Positions 9,563 to 19,700 of a stretch of DNA of 64,000 nucleotides are shown piece after piece. Both the position numbers and the translations under genes were made by a program. Source of the DNA: Bradyrhizobium sp. CB2312. Its GTDB lineage: Bacteria > Pseudomonadota > Alphaproteobacteria > Rhizobiales > Xanthobacteraceae. The stretch's first letter is position 1. Every line of letters begins with the position of its first letter. The DNA is taken from the NCBI RefSeq assembly GCF_029714425.1, contig NZ_CP121668.1, positions 8,515,501 through 8,579,500 of the forward strand, read 5' to 3'. Below the pieces are notes generated by a model that was given only the letters and a program-made list of their open reading frames with translations, did not search any database and was not told the DNA's origin.

Positions 9563-12500
9563 ATGGCGGGCGTCGCTGGGCCGGCTAGAATTTCCTTTAT
9601 CGCCATTCGCGCGATGGAAGACAGGTCGGATGGACCGCTTGAGGCCGTCGTCATCGGCACCAACGATCTGGACGGAACCGACTGGCGCTACGTTTGCTAC
9701 GATCTTGCGGTCTTCAAAAATCTTCTCAGGGATCGTGACAACCCGTTCGCTCCGAAGAACCCGCTCTACGGGGCGAATGCCCGTTATCACGACGGCAGCG
9801 ACGCGAACGACCCGCATCTGGGTCACGCCGCCGTCGATGACGATCAAGACCCAACCCCGCCAGCATCTGCGATCGAACTTCGCGGCATCGCTCTGTTCAC
9901 GGCATATCGCGCGCCGACCAACTATGCGGCGGAGAAGGATCCGGTCAAGCGGCAGCAGAAGGCCTGGGACGTCTTCGACGAAGGTCCCCTCGCCCGCTTC
10001 GAGACGATCGCCCTGGCCCGCACGCTGGCCGACAAGCCGGCGCCGCGATGGCAGGTTTCGAAGCTCGTCATTACGCCGGCGACCGGAAAATCCGGCACCT
10101 TCAAAGCGCTCGCGATCAGGCTTCAAGTTCGCCTCGCGTTGAACGGCCACTGGATCAGGCCGAAAGTCGCCACCTCAGGCGACCGCTATGACACCCGCTT
10201 TCACGTGGGCCTCGATGTGGTCCAGGCGACAACGACACAATCCTTGTGGAAAACCGCCGCCGCGCCGAGAGGCGCGCTGTGCCGGCTTATCCAGATCGCC
10301 CTCACGATTGGTCCATGGGATCGTGGAGAACCTGCGCTCAGCATCGTTCCACTACGCTATGCAAATAGCGATTTCATCGACGCGATCGTCAAACCCGATG
10401 ACGGCAATCTCACCACCGATCAGGTCGACGTAATACCTCTGTTCGTCGATCAGGGCATTCCCAGTCAACCGCCCAACCGTCCGCGCCGCGAATTCGGGCT
10501 TCGTGCGGTCGAGCACCAATTCAACAAGGACACGGGCTCCCATGACATCATCCGTGTCGCTCTGCGCTTCGAGCTAACCCTTTGGAACTATAGCGGCAAG
10601 ATCGGCAGTATCCTCAAGCGGTTCTTTTCCAAACCCGAGCTTCTGCCGGTCAAAGGCCGGGTCCGCTTCTCCCAAGAGCAACGCGTCGGTGACATCGGCG
10701 CCCGCGCCCTCAAGCCGTTCGTACCGGTGCAATGGATCGTCGCCGCCCGCCTCGATCCACTCAACGTCGATCCTAAAGCGGACCCAAAGCTTCGGCGACC
10801 CGATCAGATAACCGACTTCGTCATCGACGCGTTCGATGCCGTCATCGAGGATGAGCATGACAGTCTGCGCAAGGTCCGTGACGGGACGCCACTGAGCGTC
10901 ATCCCTGCACTGGCCAAACGCAAGTCGGAACGCGGAACGCCGTGGCACGCAGTCGGGTTGCTGCGCGAGAATTCCGCCTGGCGCCGTGTCATCGTGCCGA
11001 CCACCGGCACCGTCAAGGATGCGGCCGATAAGCGGCGCCAAACGGCTTTCCTATCCTTCGAGCCGCGGTTCATCCCCGATATGTGGCAGGGGGTCACCGC
11101 ATTCGAGCTCGTCGAGAAAGGCAAGTCGGACGAGGATCCGCGCTTGGCCTCGCCTTGTACGGCGACGTTCGCTCGTATGATCGCAACGGAGGGCACGGCG
11201 CCGGTCTGCAAGGCGCGCATCTCCGCGCCGTTCGTCGCCGCGAGCACCGATGTCCAGCCCGGCGCGTGCACGGACGGACCGGCATGGCAGCCTGCTATCA
11301 CGCAGACCGACGATCTCGGTACTGTGCCGACGATCAAGTTTGGCTTCTCGCTCGAAAGCACCGATGGCTCGGAGATAGCACTCGGCGCACTGGGCTTCTC
11401 GCTTCTAAAGGCGCCGGACCTCACGATGGTCACCAAGGCGGATCTGACCGGGCTTCTTGCCCGATCCGGTGGTGACGATCTGCCAGATGCGCAATTGCAG
11501 GCGGTCGTTAAGTTCCCGATCGAGCGCGTGAAGCCAATCGGCCAGGACGACCTGCCTCCTCAGATCCGCAGGCAGTTGCTCGGTCGCCCGACGCCCATTT
11601 CGGATGACCCTGACGAGCCGCTCCTGCTCGAACTGGACTACCGCGGCGGCTCCGAGCAACCCGATGACGAAAAGCTCATTCAGGCCTTGGTCGCCACGGA
11701 ATCACTCGCGCCCGGTGAAAATCAGTCGGTCTCCCTTTCGCTGCGCGCGATCAGATCGACCACGACAACCAGCGCCGCTCCAAGGCGGCTCGCCTTGGTG
11801 ATCGACCCGACCCCGTTCCGGGTCGCCGCCGTGGAGTATGTCGAACCCGCTCGGGCCGCCACCGATCAGAGCAACGAAGTCGCGATATGGAGCGACGAAG
11901 GGGACGTGTCCTGGCGCGTGCTTGATCCTTCCGAAGCGGTGCGGATGGTACTGCCGCCTCAGGTCATCGGCGAGGCGATGGAGAAGAACGCAACCGCAAT
12001 CGTCGGCGCCCCAAAAGATATCGAACCAGGCCGCCCGGCGGCCGCGCGGTTTGGCGCGCACGCACGCCTGGAGGTCGACCCCACCTTTGCGGACACCAAC
12101 TTCCGCGAGCCAGGCTGGAATCTCCGTCGTAACATGGGCTATCCGACCATGCGAACGCCGGGCTCCCGCTTGAAGGAGCTTCGGCTCGAGCTGCTCTACG
12201 GTTTGACGACGAGGATCAGCACCACCGACAAGAGCACCGAGGCCTTCGTCACCGAGATCGGCGCAACGATCGGAGCGCCCGTATCTCCCGTGTCCGATAC
12301 GGCAAGCGCGTCTCGCGCGACACTAAAGAGCCACCTGCAACTCGCGAGCCTCGTGCTGCGGGCCCAGCGCAGGCGACTTGCCGTCGACAAGCTCTGGAGC
12401 GGTCACCCCGATGCCGAGCTGAAGATCGAGGACGGCGTAAGTTTCAGGCTACGCACCGGAGGATTGGACCCGGCGCATGGACCCGCGACCCCTCTTCGCT

Positions 12501-15500
12501 GGCCCGTACAAGGCGAAATCCCGGCAGATACCGGTGGTCTAATCGAATCGAAGAAGCTCGCGCAGACGTTTTCGACCAGCCAGGACGACCGGGAGAGTTT
12601 TCCCGGCGGGGTCGCCTGGGCCTTCGAGAGCGCTAATATCCTGATGAAGGTCTACAGCCGACCGGACGCGGACGGGGGTTCGGCGAAAGGCGTCCACCTC
12701 TCCGCGCACGGTGGCTATGGCGGCCAGCGGGCGCTGTTCGACGAGAAGAAGACCGTTGTCGAGACCGAGACCGGCCAGGGCCGCGTCCACCGTTACAAGC
12801 TCGAGCGCATCGGGCGCATCGGCGCTCTCTGGAATCGAGCCAAACACGTCATCATCTATGAGCGGTCCGTCGTACCTTCCGCGCAATTCTTCAATTTCGA
12901 CCCGATCGGCCTGTTGCAGGACGAACACGTCGGACGCCCGATCCTTCGCAAGGTCGAGGAGTACGTCGAGCTGCTGCAGCCGGTGCGCCGCTATCCCGAG
13001 GGCGGCAAGTCGATCGCAGCCGCCGGATTTCTCGTCGGCGTCGAGTTCAAGTCGGGCAAAATCCGTGTCGATAGCCGCTGGGGCGGCGATGTGCGCCGTG
13101 AAGGCTGGCAAGTGCCTCTGTGGAACAGGGCCTTCGCGACCCTCCCTCCGGTATTGGCCCCCTCCAGGCCAGGCGATCCCCCGATTAATCCGGACGATCC
13201 CTCGCTGATCTATCCGAAGCCGCAGATTCGTTTCCTGCTGGCGGGAGAAGGCGACGGCGAAATTTCCGTCGAGGTCGACGAGCCGGAAAAGCTCGTCTTC
13301 TACACTTCCGTGGTCCACGGCGAAAGCGGCGACGACACCGATGCATGGCGATCGGTGCGCGATATCGATTTCATCGATCTACCGCCACCGGCCGCCGGCC
13401 GCATGAAACCCAACAGCGCCAATCTCACCGACGCCATGATGCCGTCAGAGCCGGCGCACGCACCTGGTTTCGAGCGGATGACCGTCGGCCTGGTCCGTGC
13501 GAAGGAGCCGGCTGTCCTCACCCACGGCCGGGCTCCCAGCGGCCCCGGCACGATACTCAAGAACATAACAATTGCCCGCGCCGCACCACTAACCGCCGTC
13601 GGCGCCCCAAGCCCAGTGACGATTTTCGGGCAGTCACTGACGCAGCATAGTTCCGACCTACGGGCGGCCATCGATGCCAAGGTCGGCCAAGCGCTCGGCG
13701 TCCTCGAGAAACTGGATCCCGAGAAGCCTCTCACCGATGTCAAAAACGACGCCGTCGCAGCCATCGGCGCGGCGCTCGACCATCCGAGTTTCGTCGGCGA
13801 TCTCAGGTCCGCGACTTCCGACATCAAGAACTCGCTCAAGTCGATCGATCTGAGCAAGGTTGACCCAAAATCGCCCTGCGCCTCGCTGGTCAACCGCCTG
13901 AAGGATGCTGCCGAGGGACAGGTCGACCGTCTGCGCAAGATCGCCGGCGAAGCGATCGATTCCACACTCGACGGTGGCCTGAGGCCGATCCGCAACATCG
14001 CCGGCATCGTTCGCGACGTCAGCGTGTTCCTCGACAGCGAGGATGCATGGCTATCGCCGGACGAACGCGCCGACCTGATCGACAAGCTGTCGGGACTGCA
14101 GAACCGGATTGCCACCGTGGCGGACGAAGTGCGAGCGGAAATCGAGCTGCTGTCAAAGCGGGTGACGGCCGATCTCGAGGCCGTCAAGGCAGTCGCCGGC
14201 GCCTCACTCGGTGAAGCGCAAGACGTGGCAATTCCGGCCGCACTCGGCAAGATCCACGATGCGTTCAAGACGCTGAAGGACGACGTTGGCACGGCGACGG
14301 TGGTCAACGATTCGATCGCGGCGTCCGCACGCGCGACGCTTGACGAGCTTCGCAAGCAAGCCCAGCAAATCGACACCGAACTTTCGCATATCGACGATAC
14401 GGCAGCTCTCATGGCAGCGCGCCGCATCCTGCCGGCCATCCACGACACGTTGGGACAGGCAATCACCCTCTCCGATGGTCTTACTCACGTCGGTGCTGTG
14501 ATCAGTGACAACGTGAGAGCGGCTCTCGCTTCCTACGAGGCGTCGCTCAAGCAGTTTGAGGACGCATTGAAAGCCCGTCTCGGTACCGCCGGCGGATCAC
14601 TCCAAGCGCTCGCCACCAAACTCGATCAAATCATCGCCGAGGCACAGAATGCCGCGCGCGCCCTCGTCGTGTTTCTCGAAGACACGATCGACGCGGGCCT
14701 TGATGAGGCAACCAGCATCTTCGATCGGATAGCCGATGCGATCATTGCCCTCTCGGCTCCTGAAGATCCCGACGACGATGCCGATTCCACCGGCGCTATC
14801 CATCGGGCGCTGACGGCAATAGCTGACGCCAGCGGATTGATCGAGAAGGCCGTGGTAGCGCAGGGCGAAATTGTTGCAACCGCTCTACGGAAGACACTCG
14901 ACGCGCTCGCTGCCGGCATCACCGCCGCGATCGACGACGTTGGGAAGGAACTCAAGGATGCCTGCGCGGTATTCGACAACTTTATAGGAGAGATACGGAA
15001 GGACGCGCAGAAGGTCGCCGATTGGCTGCAGAATGCCCTCGACGTCGACGGTTACAAGAGACGGTTGGACGATGCGGTAAAGCAAGCCATCAACGATGCA
15101 CAGGGCTCCGTCGAAGACCTGAAGCGGCGTGCCGCGGAAGAAGCCGAACGCGTCACGCGCGAGGTCGAAAATCGTGCACGACAGATCTCCGGCGCGGTCC
15201 AGGAGACTTTGCGCGACGCGCTGGGAACAGATCCAGTGGAATTGGCCGACCAGGCCAATCGGCTCTATCAGGAAGGCAGCGATACCTTACGGCTCCTTCG
15301 TGGCGTCGGTGACCCACCAAAAACGGATCGGCTCGGTTTCAATCGACCAGAAGTCGCCTACGTGCTCGCCGAGGCCAACAAGGTCGTCGACATGACCCCG
15401 GCGATTGCGCTGGTCAACCGGGTTTCGGATACGCTTGCGGCGGCCGACAAGGCCGGCAAGGCGGTCGGCGACATGCTTCAGTCGTTCGGCGTGCGGCTGC

Positions 15501-16675
15501 CCTCGAGTGGCGTTGCCGAGCAGTTCATTCCCGACAAACTGAAGCAATTGTCCGTCGCGGATCTCATACCGAATATGGGCGGTATCGATTTCCGCGGCCT
15601 GCTTCAAAGATTTGCCTTCCCGGATCTTGACGACTCCAAGGCCATCAGGGTTCAGCACGGTTTCGACAACGTCCAGATGCGCGCCTGGCTTCAGACCGAC
15701 ATCGACGTCCCCTTCACTGAGCCCGCGCCCCTCTTGTCGTTCGGCCCCGTCGAGATCGTCGTCGACGAAGCCAAGTTCAATGCCAAGGCGCGGATGTCGG
15801 TGGGCCGCGACGGGACCCAAAAGATATTCAATGGCCGCATCTTCGGCGACTGGCGAGTCGTGACCAGCGGACAGGACATCCTCACATTCCGTCAGACCGG
15901 CTTGTATTTCGACGACTCCGGCAAAATCGACTTCAAGATCGATCCGGAACGTGTCGAACTCGCCGACGCGCTGGCGTTCCTGACTGATTTTCTTGCCGCT
16001 TCCGGCGAGGGGGACGGGCTCGTCATTGAACCGCTGATGCGTGGCGGCGTGCCCGCCGGCATCGCAGCCACGCTCGACATCGATCTGCCGGACCTGCAGC
16101 TCGGCGTTTTCGGAATCTCAAATCTTTCGTTGCACATTCTGTTCGGCATCGCCGCAGTTCCTCAGTTCGAGTTGATGTGTGAACTGTCGGTCGCCACCAA
16201 GACAATGCCATTCACGCTGAGCGTCTGGATCCTCAACGGCGGCGGATTCCTGACGCAGCGGCTATCGTTTCTTCCAATCGCCAAACCTCACCCGATCCTG
16301 ACCTATTCGCTCGAGGTGGGTATCGTCGCCGGCGTTGGACTAGGCTTCAACTTTGGCGTGGTATCGGGTGGCGTCTGGCTTCAGGTCGGCTGTTCGATAA
16401 CGATGACGTGGTCGACCGGCCCCGGTGGCAACACCACTGCAATTTCAGTTTTCATACTCGCGCGCGGCAACGTCGACGTCGCAGGCCTGATCACGGCTGC
16501 CATTTCGCTGCTGCTGGAGGTTACCTACGACGGCTCGTTGATGATCGGGTCCGGAACGCTCCGGCTGAGTTTCAAGATCAGCGTCTTCTACACGCTGCGC
16601 GTCTCCCAGCACGTCGAGTATCAGTTTGCTGGCGAGAAAAAGCAGTCTGAAGGTTATTCCGATTCTTACGCTTGA
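9563..16675 (+). CDS. Giant uncharacterised protein, 2370 aa, with long helical mid-region
   Basis: ATG 9563 is preceded by AGGGGA at a good distance. One uninterrupted frame of 2370 codons with steady GC-rich codon use. No signal peptide. Residues 1 to about 1340 are mixed alpha/beta with many beta-like stretches. About 1360-1910 are almost continuous amphipathic helix (A/D/E/K/L-rich, predicted coiled coil or tropomyosin-like rods) including an acidic break (PEDPDDDAD). About 1940-2370 are beta-rich with alternating hydrophobic residues, many Gly, and no full-length TM helix. I recognise no domain. It is followed by a second giant gene 29 bases on and by two membrane-protein genes, all on one strand. 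Scaffold, surface or lipid-contact roles are conceivable, but nothing in the sequence proves one. Confidence 0.85.
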   Translation: MAGVAGPARISFIAIRAMEDRSDGPLEAVVIGTNDLDGTDWRYVCYDLAVFKNLLRDRDNPFAPKNPLYGANARYHDGSDANDPHLGHAAVDDDQDPTPPASAIELRGIALFTAYRAPTNYAAEKDPVKRQQKAWDVFDEGPLARFETIALARTLADKPAPRWQVSKLVITPATGKSGTFKALAIRLQVRLALNGHWIRPKVATSGDRYDTRFHVGLDVVQATTTQSLWKTAAAPRGALCRLIQIALTIGPWDRGEPALSIVPLRYANSDFIDAIVKPDDGNLTTDQVDVIPLFVDQGIPSQPPNRPRREFGLRAVEHQFNKDTGSHDIIRVALRFELTLWNYSGKIGSILKRFFSKPELLPVKGRVRFSQEQRVGDIGARALKPFVPVQWIVAARLDPLNVDPKADPKLRRPDQITDFVIDAFDAVIEDEHDSLRKVRDGTPLSVIPALAKRKSERGTPWHAVGLLRENSAWRRVIVPTTGTVKDAADKRRQTAFLSFEPRFIPDMWQGVTAFELVEKGKSDEDPRLASPCTATFARMIATEGTAPVCKARISAPFVAASTDVQPGACTDGPAWQPAITQTDDLGTVPTIKFGFSLESTDGSEIALGALGFSLLKAPDLTMVTKADLTGLLARSGGDDLPDAQLQAVVKFPIERVKPIGQDDLPPQIRRQLLGRPTPISDDPDEPLLLELDYRGGSEQPDDEKLIQALVATESLAPGENQSVSLSLRAIRSTTTTSAAPRRLALVIDPTPFRVAAVEYVEPARAATDQSNEVAIWSDEGDVSWRVLDPSEAVRMVLPPQVIGEAMEKNATAIVGAPKDIEPGRPAAARFGAHARLEVDPTFADTNFREPGWNLRRNMGYPTMRTPGSRLKELRLELLYGLTTRISTTDKSTEAFVTEIGATIGAPVSPVSDTASASRATLKSHLQLASLVLRAQRRRLAVDKLWSGHPDAELKIEDGVSFRLRTGGLDPAHGPATPLRWPVQGEIPADTGGLIESKKLAQTFSTSQDDRESFPGGVAWAFESANILMKVYSRPDADGGSAKGVHLSAHGGYGGQRALFDEKKTVVETETGQGRVHRYKLERIGRIGALWNRAKHVIIYERSVVPSAQFFNFDPIGLLQDEHVGRPILRKVEEYVELLQPVRRYPEGGKSIAAAGFLVGVEFKSGKIRVDSRWGGDVRREGWQVPLWNRAFATLPPVLAPSRPGDPPINPDDPSLIYPKPQIRFLLAGEGDGEISVEVDEPEKLVFYTSVVHGESGDDTDAWRSVRDIDFIDLPPPAAGRMKPNSANLTDAMMPSEPAHAPGFERMTVGLVRAKEPAVLTHGRAPSGPGTILKNITIARAAPLTAVGAPSPVTIFGQSLTQHSSDLRAAIDAKVGQALGVLEKLDPEKPLTDVKNDAVAAIGAALDHPSFVGDLRSATSDIKNSLKSIDLSKVDPKSPCASLVNRLKDAAEGQVDRLRKIAGEAIDSTLDGGLRPIRNIAGIVRDVSVFLDSEDAWLSPDERADLIDKLSGLQNRIATVADEVRAEIELLSKRVTADLEAVKAVAGASLGEAQDVAIPAALGKIHDAFKTLKDDVGTATVVNDSIAASARATLDELRKQAQQIDTELSHIDDTAALMAARRILPAIHDTLGQAITLSDGLTHVGAVISDNVRAALASYEASLKQFEDALKARLGTAGGSLQALATKLDQIIAEAQNAARALVVFLEDTIDAGLDEATSIFDRIADAIIALSAPEDPDDDADSTGAIHRALTAIADASGLIEKAVVAQGEIVATALRKTLDALAAGITAAIDDVGKELKDACAVFDNFIGEIRKDAQKVADWLQNALDVDGYKRRLDDAVKQAINDAQGSVEDLKRRAAEEAERVTREVENRARQISGAVQETLRDALGTDPVELADQANRLYQEGSDTLRLLRGVGDPPKTDRLGFNRPEVAYVLAEANKVVDMTPAIALVNRVSDTLAAADKAGKAVGDMLQSFGVRLPSSGVAEQFIPDKLKQLSVADLIPNMGGIDFRGLLQRFAFPDLDDSKAIRVQHGFDNVQMRAWLQTDIDVPFTEPAPLLSFGPVEIVVDEAKFNAKARMSVGRDGTQKIFNGRIFGDWRVVTSGQDILTFRQTGLYFDDSGKIDFKIDPERVELADALAFLTDFLAASGEGDGLVIEPLMRGGVPAGIAATLDIDLPDLQLGVFGISNLSLHILFGIAAVPQFELMCELSVATKTMPFTLSVWILNGGGFLTQRLSFLPIAKPHPILTYSLEVGIVAGVGLGFNFGVVSGGVWLQVGCSITMTWSTGPGGNTTAISVFILARGNVDVAGLITAAISLLLEVTYDGSLMIGSGTLRLSFKISVFYTLRVSQHVEYQFAGEKKQSEGYSDSYA

Positions 16676-16704
16676 TTTTGTTGTACCCCAAGGACCGATC
16701 GTCG

Positions 16705-19700
16705 ATGGCTCCCGATCCGCGCAATCTCAGAATAAAGGTCCAGGCGGATCGTCTGCCGGACGTGAGCAACAAGGCTCAGATCTCGCTACGGGTAAGCGCG
16801 GTCATCGATGGTTCCGACGGAGCGCTTCTGACGGATGCGATCGGTGAGATCCTGCCCTGGAAGTGGCGCCTGGCGGATGGCAGCGGGACCTGGAATCCGC
16901 ATGACGTCACCGCCTGGCGATTCTGGCGCATCGTCGACATCGCAGGAGTTCCTACCGCCCAGGATCTGGACGCCGGAACCACCGTCGCGGCGGCCGCCAA
17001 TGCGCCGGTGGATTTCGATCTTCCCGGCGCCGACGGAAGCAGGCGCTTTCACCGCCGGCTCGAGGAGGAAATCGCCTCAATCGTCAACACGAGTGGCCTC
17101 GAAGCTGCCCTGTGCATGCCGGCGGGTACGGCAGAGGTGACTGGGCGCACCGTGTTTGGGCTTGTCGAAAGCCTGACAGGATTGCCGAACCCAGTTCCGA
17201 TTGCAAACAAGGTGTTCACCGTCTTCACGCTCGACCCAGCGCCTGACAAGAGCACGACTTTCATCGCGGCACCATTGTTCGGTCCGACCGGCGGCGGTAC
17301 CTACACGCTCGATCCGGCCGGTCCCACCATGATCTCGGATCAAAATGGCGAGTTCTGTCGCGTCGACCTTGTACCGACGCCTGGTCCTGGTCCCGCGCCC
17401 ATGTTCGCGGACGGATCCGTCGACATGCGACCGAGCTTGTCATGGGATGATCTCAGTCCGTCCGGCGATCCCCAGCGGCTCATCGACATGGAGACCATGC
17501 TGATCAAGAGGCCGGCCCTCGGTCACGGCTTGACCGATGAGGACTGGGCCGCCTCCCTCTCAAGACGGATCGCCGAAGTCGTTGATCCGTGGGCCCGTGT
17601 GTTCGGCGTGCTGGATGCGACTGTGACCAGTGAAATCACGAAGGTGGCGGGCGGCGACGAGCTGCGGCGCGCGCTTGCCCGGGATCTCGCCTCAGAACTG
17701 ACGCCAAAGTTTCTCATGGCCCTTGATTCGATTTCATGGTGGGTCGTGGGCAGGCGCAGCGCCGCTTCCGCGATTGCGCTGCCACCCGGCTTCTCGATAC
17801 TGGAAGGCCTCTCCCTCCGCCAAGCCGATTTCTGGAATCTCACAGCGGCCCTGATCCTGGGCGCCGCTGAACGTGACCCCGGAAGCGTCAGCAACAATCC
17901 GCTTCGCGCCCGCTTTGCTTCCGTCAATTCACGCAGGTTGAAGGGGCTGCTCGGTTTGCCGCTCGATCCTCCGGGCTCGGCCATAGCCCCCGAAATCGAG
18001 AGCATCGAGTCAGACGATGGCCTGCGGAAGTTCGTGGCACGCAATTGGCTCGGCGGACCGGATCTTTCGTCCGCCGGTCCTCATCCGCTGCTGATCGCTG
18101 CGCCTCGCGTGATCGCCGCACGGACATTGACTATTCCCCCCGACGCTCAAGCGTTCGGCCCTGGAGCCACCCAAGCAGTATCGAGCGCTGTGCTGGACCT
18201 TGGGCCGGCCGCATCCGCGGCCCCCATCGCGCCGGCGGCACCGACGAAAGTGGCGTTCGATCTCGCTCTCACGCCGCCCGCAGGCGATTTCAAGCTAGTC
18301 GTGGCGTTCGTGACGACGCCAGGTCGCCCCATCCCACCCGAAATTCGTATCGCCGGGATGGCGGCGTCTGCCACGTTGGACGTTGCCATCTTTCAGGATG
18401 GCGCCTCCGTCATCTCAACGACGCGCGCGCGTGGAGCGGCGATCCGCGTCGAGATTGCGATCATCCGACCCGACGCAAATGCGGCCGTCAGCGTCACGTT
18501 ATCGGCCGGCGGTTCTGCGCCTGTGCCGGCCGACCGTCTGCTCGGGGCAGCCTTCTATCTGTCGATGAAGGCAGATGTTTCGGACATTCCGGACGTTGGC
18601 ATCATCATGCCCGACGCGACTGCAACGCCGCTGCGTACCGCGTTGGACCGCATTACGACCGGACCCGGCCTTCGCGCCGATCTCGCATTGGCCGTGATCG
18701 GGCCGTACATTCCTGGACTGACGGCCGGACGATTGACATGGGACGCGCCCCAGCCTCAGAACGAGCAAGATGCGGCTGCGCAGCTTCCCCTCGACGAGCG
18801 GCTGGTAGCCAGCGTTGCCGCCCTCGTCGGCGCCGAGCGTGCCGACGGCAGCCGTCCCGCCGCGTCATTGTATGATCTGATCATCGGTGCAGCGCTCACC
18901 GATGCGGGCCTCACGGCTGCCAGTCCCGGGAGTGATGAGGAGAAACTTGCCAATTTGCTGAAAGCGATCGTCGAGGCCGCTCGCCGCGATGCCGTTCGTC
19001 ACGCCGGCAGCCTCGTGCCATCAACGACAGACGAGTCAGGAAGCGGCGATGATTCCAGCCGCCGCCTCACCGTCGATTCGCCTCCACTGGTTTTCCGCTT
19101 CGACCAGCTCCAGAGCATTGCCGGTGCCGCCGACCTTTGGACCCGGCTGTCTGGTGTGGGAGCCCTGATGGCCCGTACCGACACCTTGAGCGATCCGATC
19201 CAAGCGTGGCGTAGCCTCAACGTTGCCACGCTGCATGCCCCCGACACTTCGTCGCAAGGTTCGGCGCGAGCTGCGCTCAGTGAAGCCAACGCGGTGATGG
19301 TCCGTAATCTTGCCTGGGCCAGCGGAGCCATCGTTGATCCGGTCCCACTGCAGGTCGGAGAGATTGGCGGCATACGGGCTGCCTTGATTTCATACGACAA
19401 TCGCTCGCCGGTGACCGAGATGGTCACCGATGCCGCGCTAGACAACGTTCCATCCTCGTTCGCGCGCCGCATCGAAGCCTATCGGTTTCCGTCGACCACG
19501 GGTGATGGCGCCACCGACTATCGCCTGTTCGCGCTATCATTCGGCTATGCCTTCCACGTCGTCCCATACGTCATCGGTCACGGCGGGACCCTACCTCCGA
19601 TCTTGCGCAATGATCCCAATGATCCATTGACGATCCGGCCGATTGAAACGACCGGGCCGCTCAAGGGACAGGTTAAGATCGCAACAAACACGGATGCGGT

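Noticed and set aside
13300..14466. A 388-codon minus-strand frame inside the first giant gene, Ser/Ala/Arg-rich
   Set aside because: Typical antisense of a helix-coding GC-rich gene; the plus-strand frame is continuous for 2370 codons.
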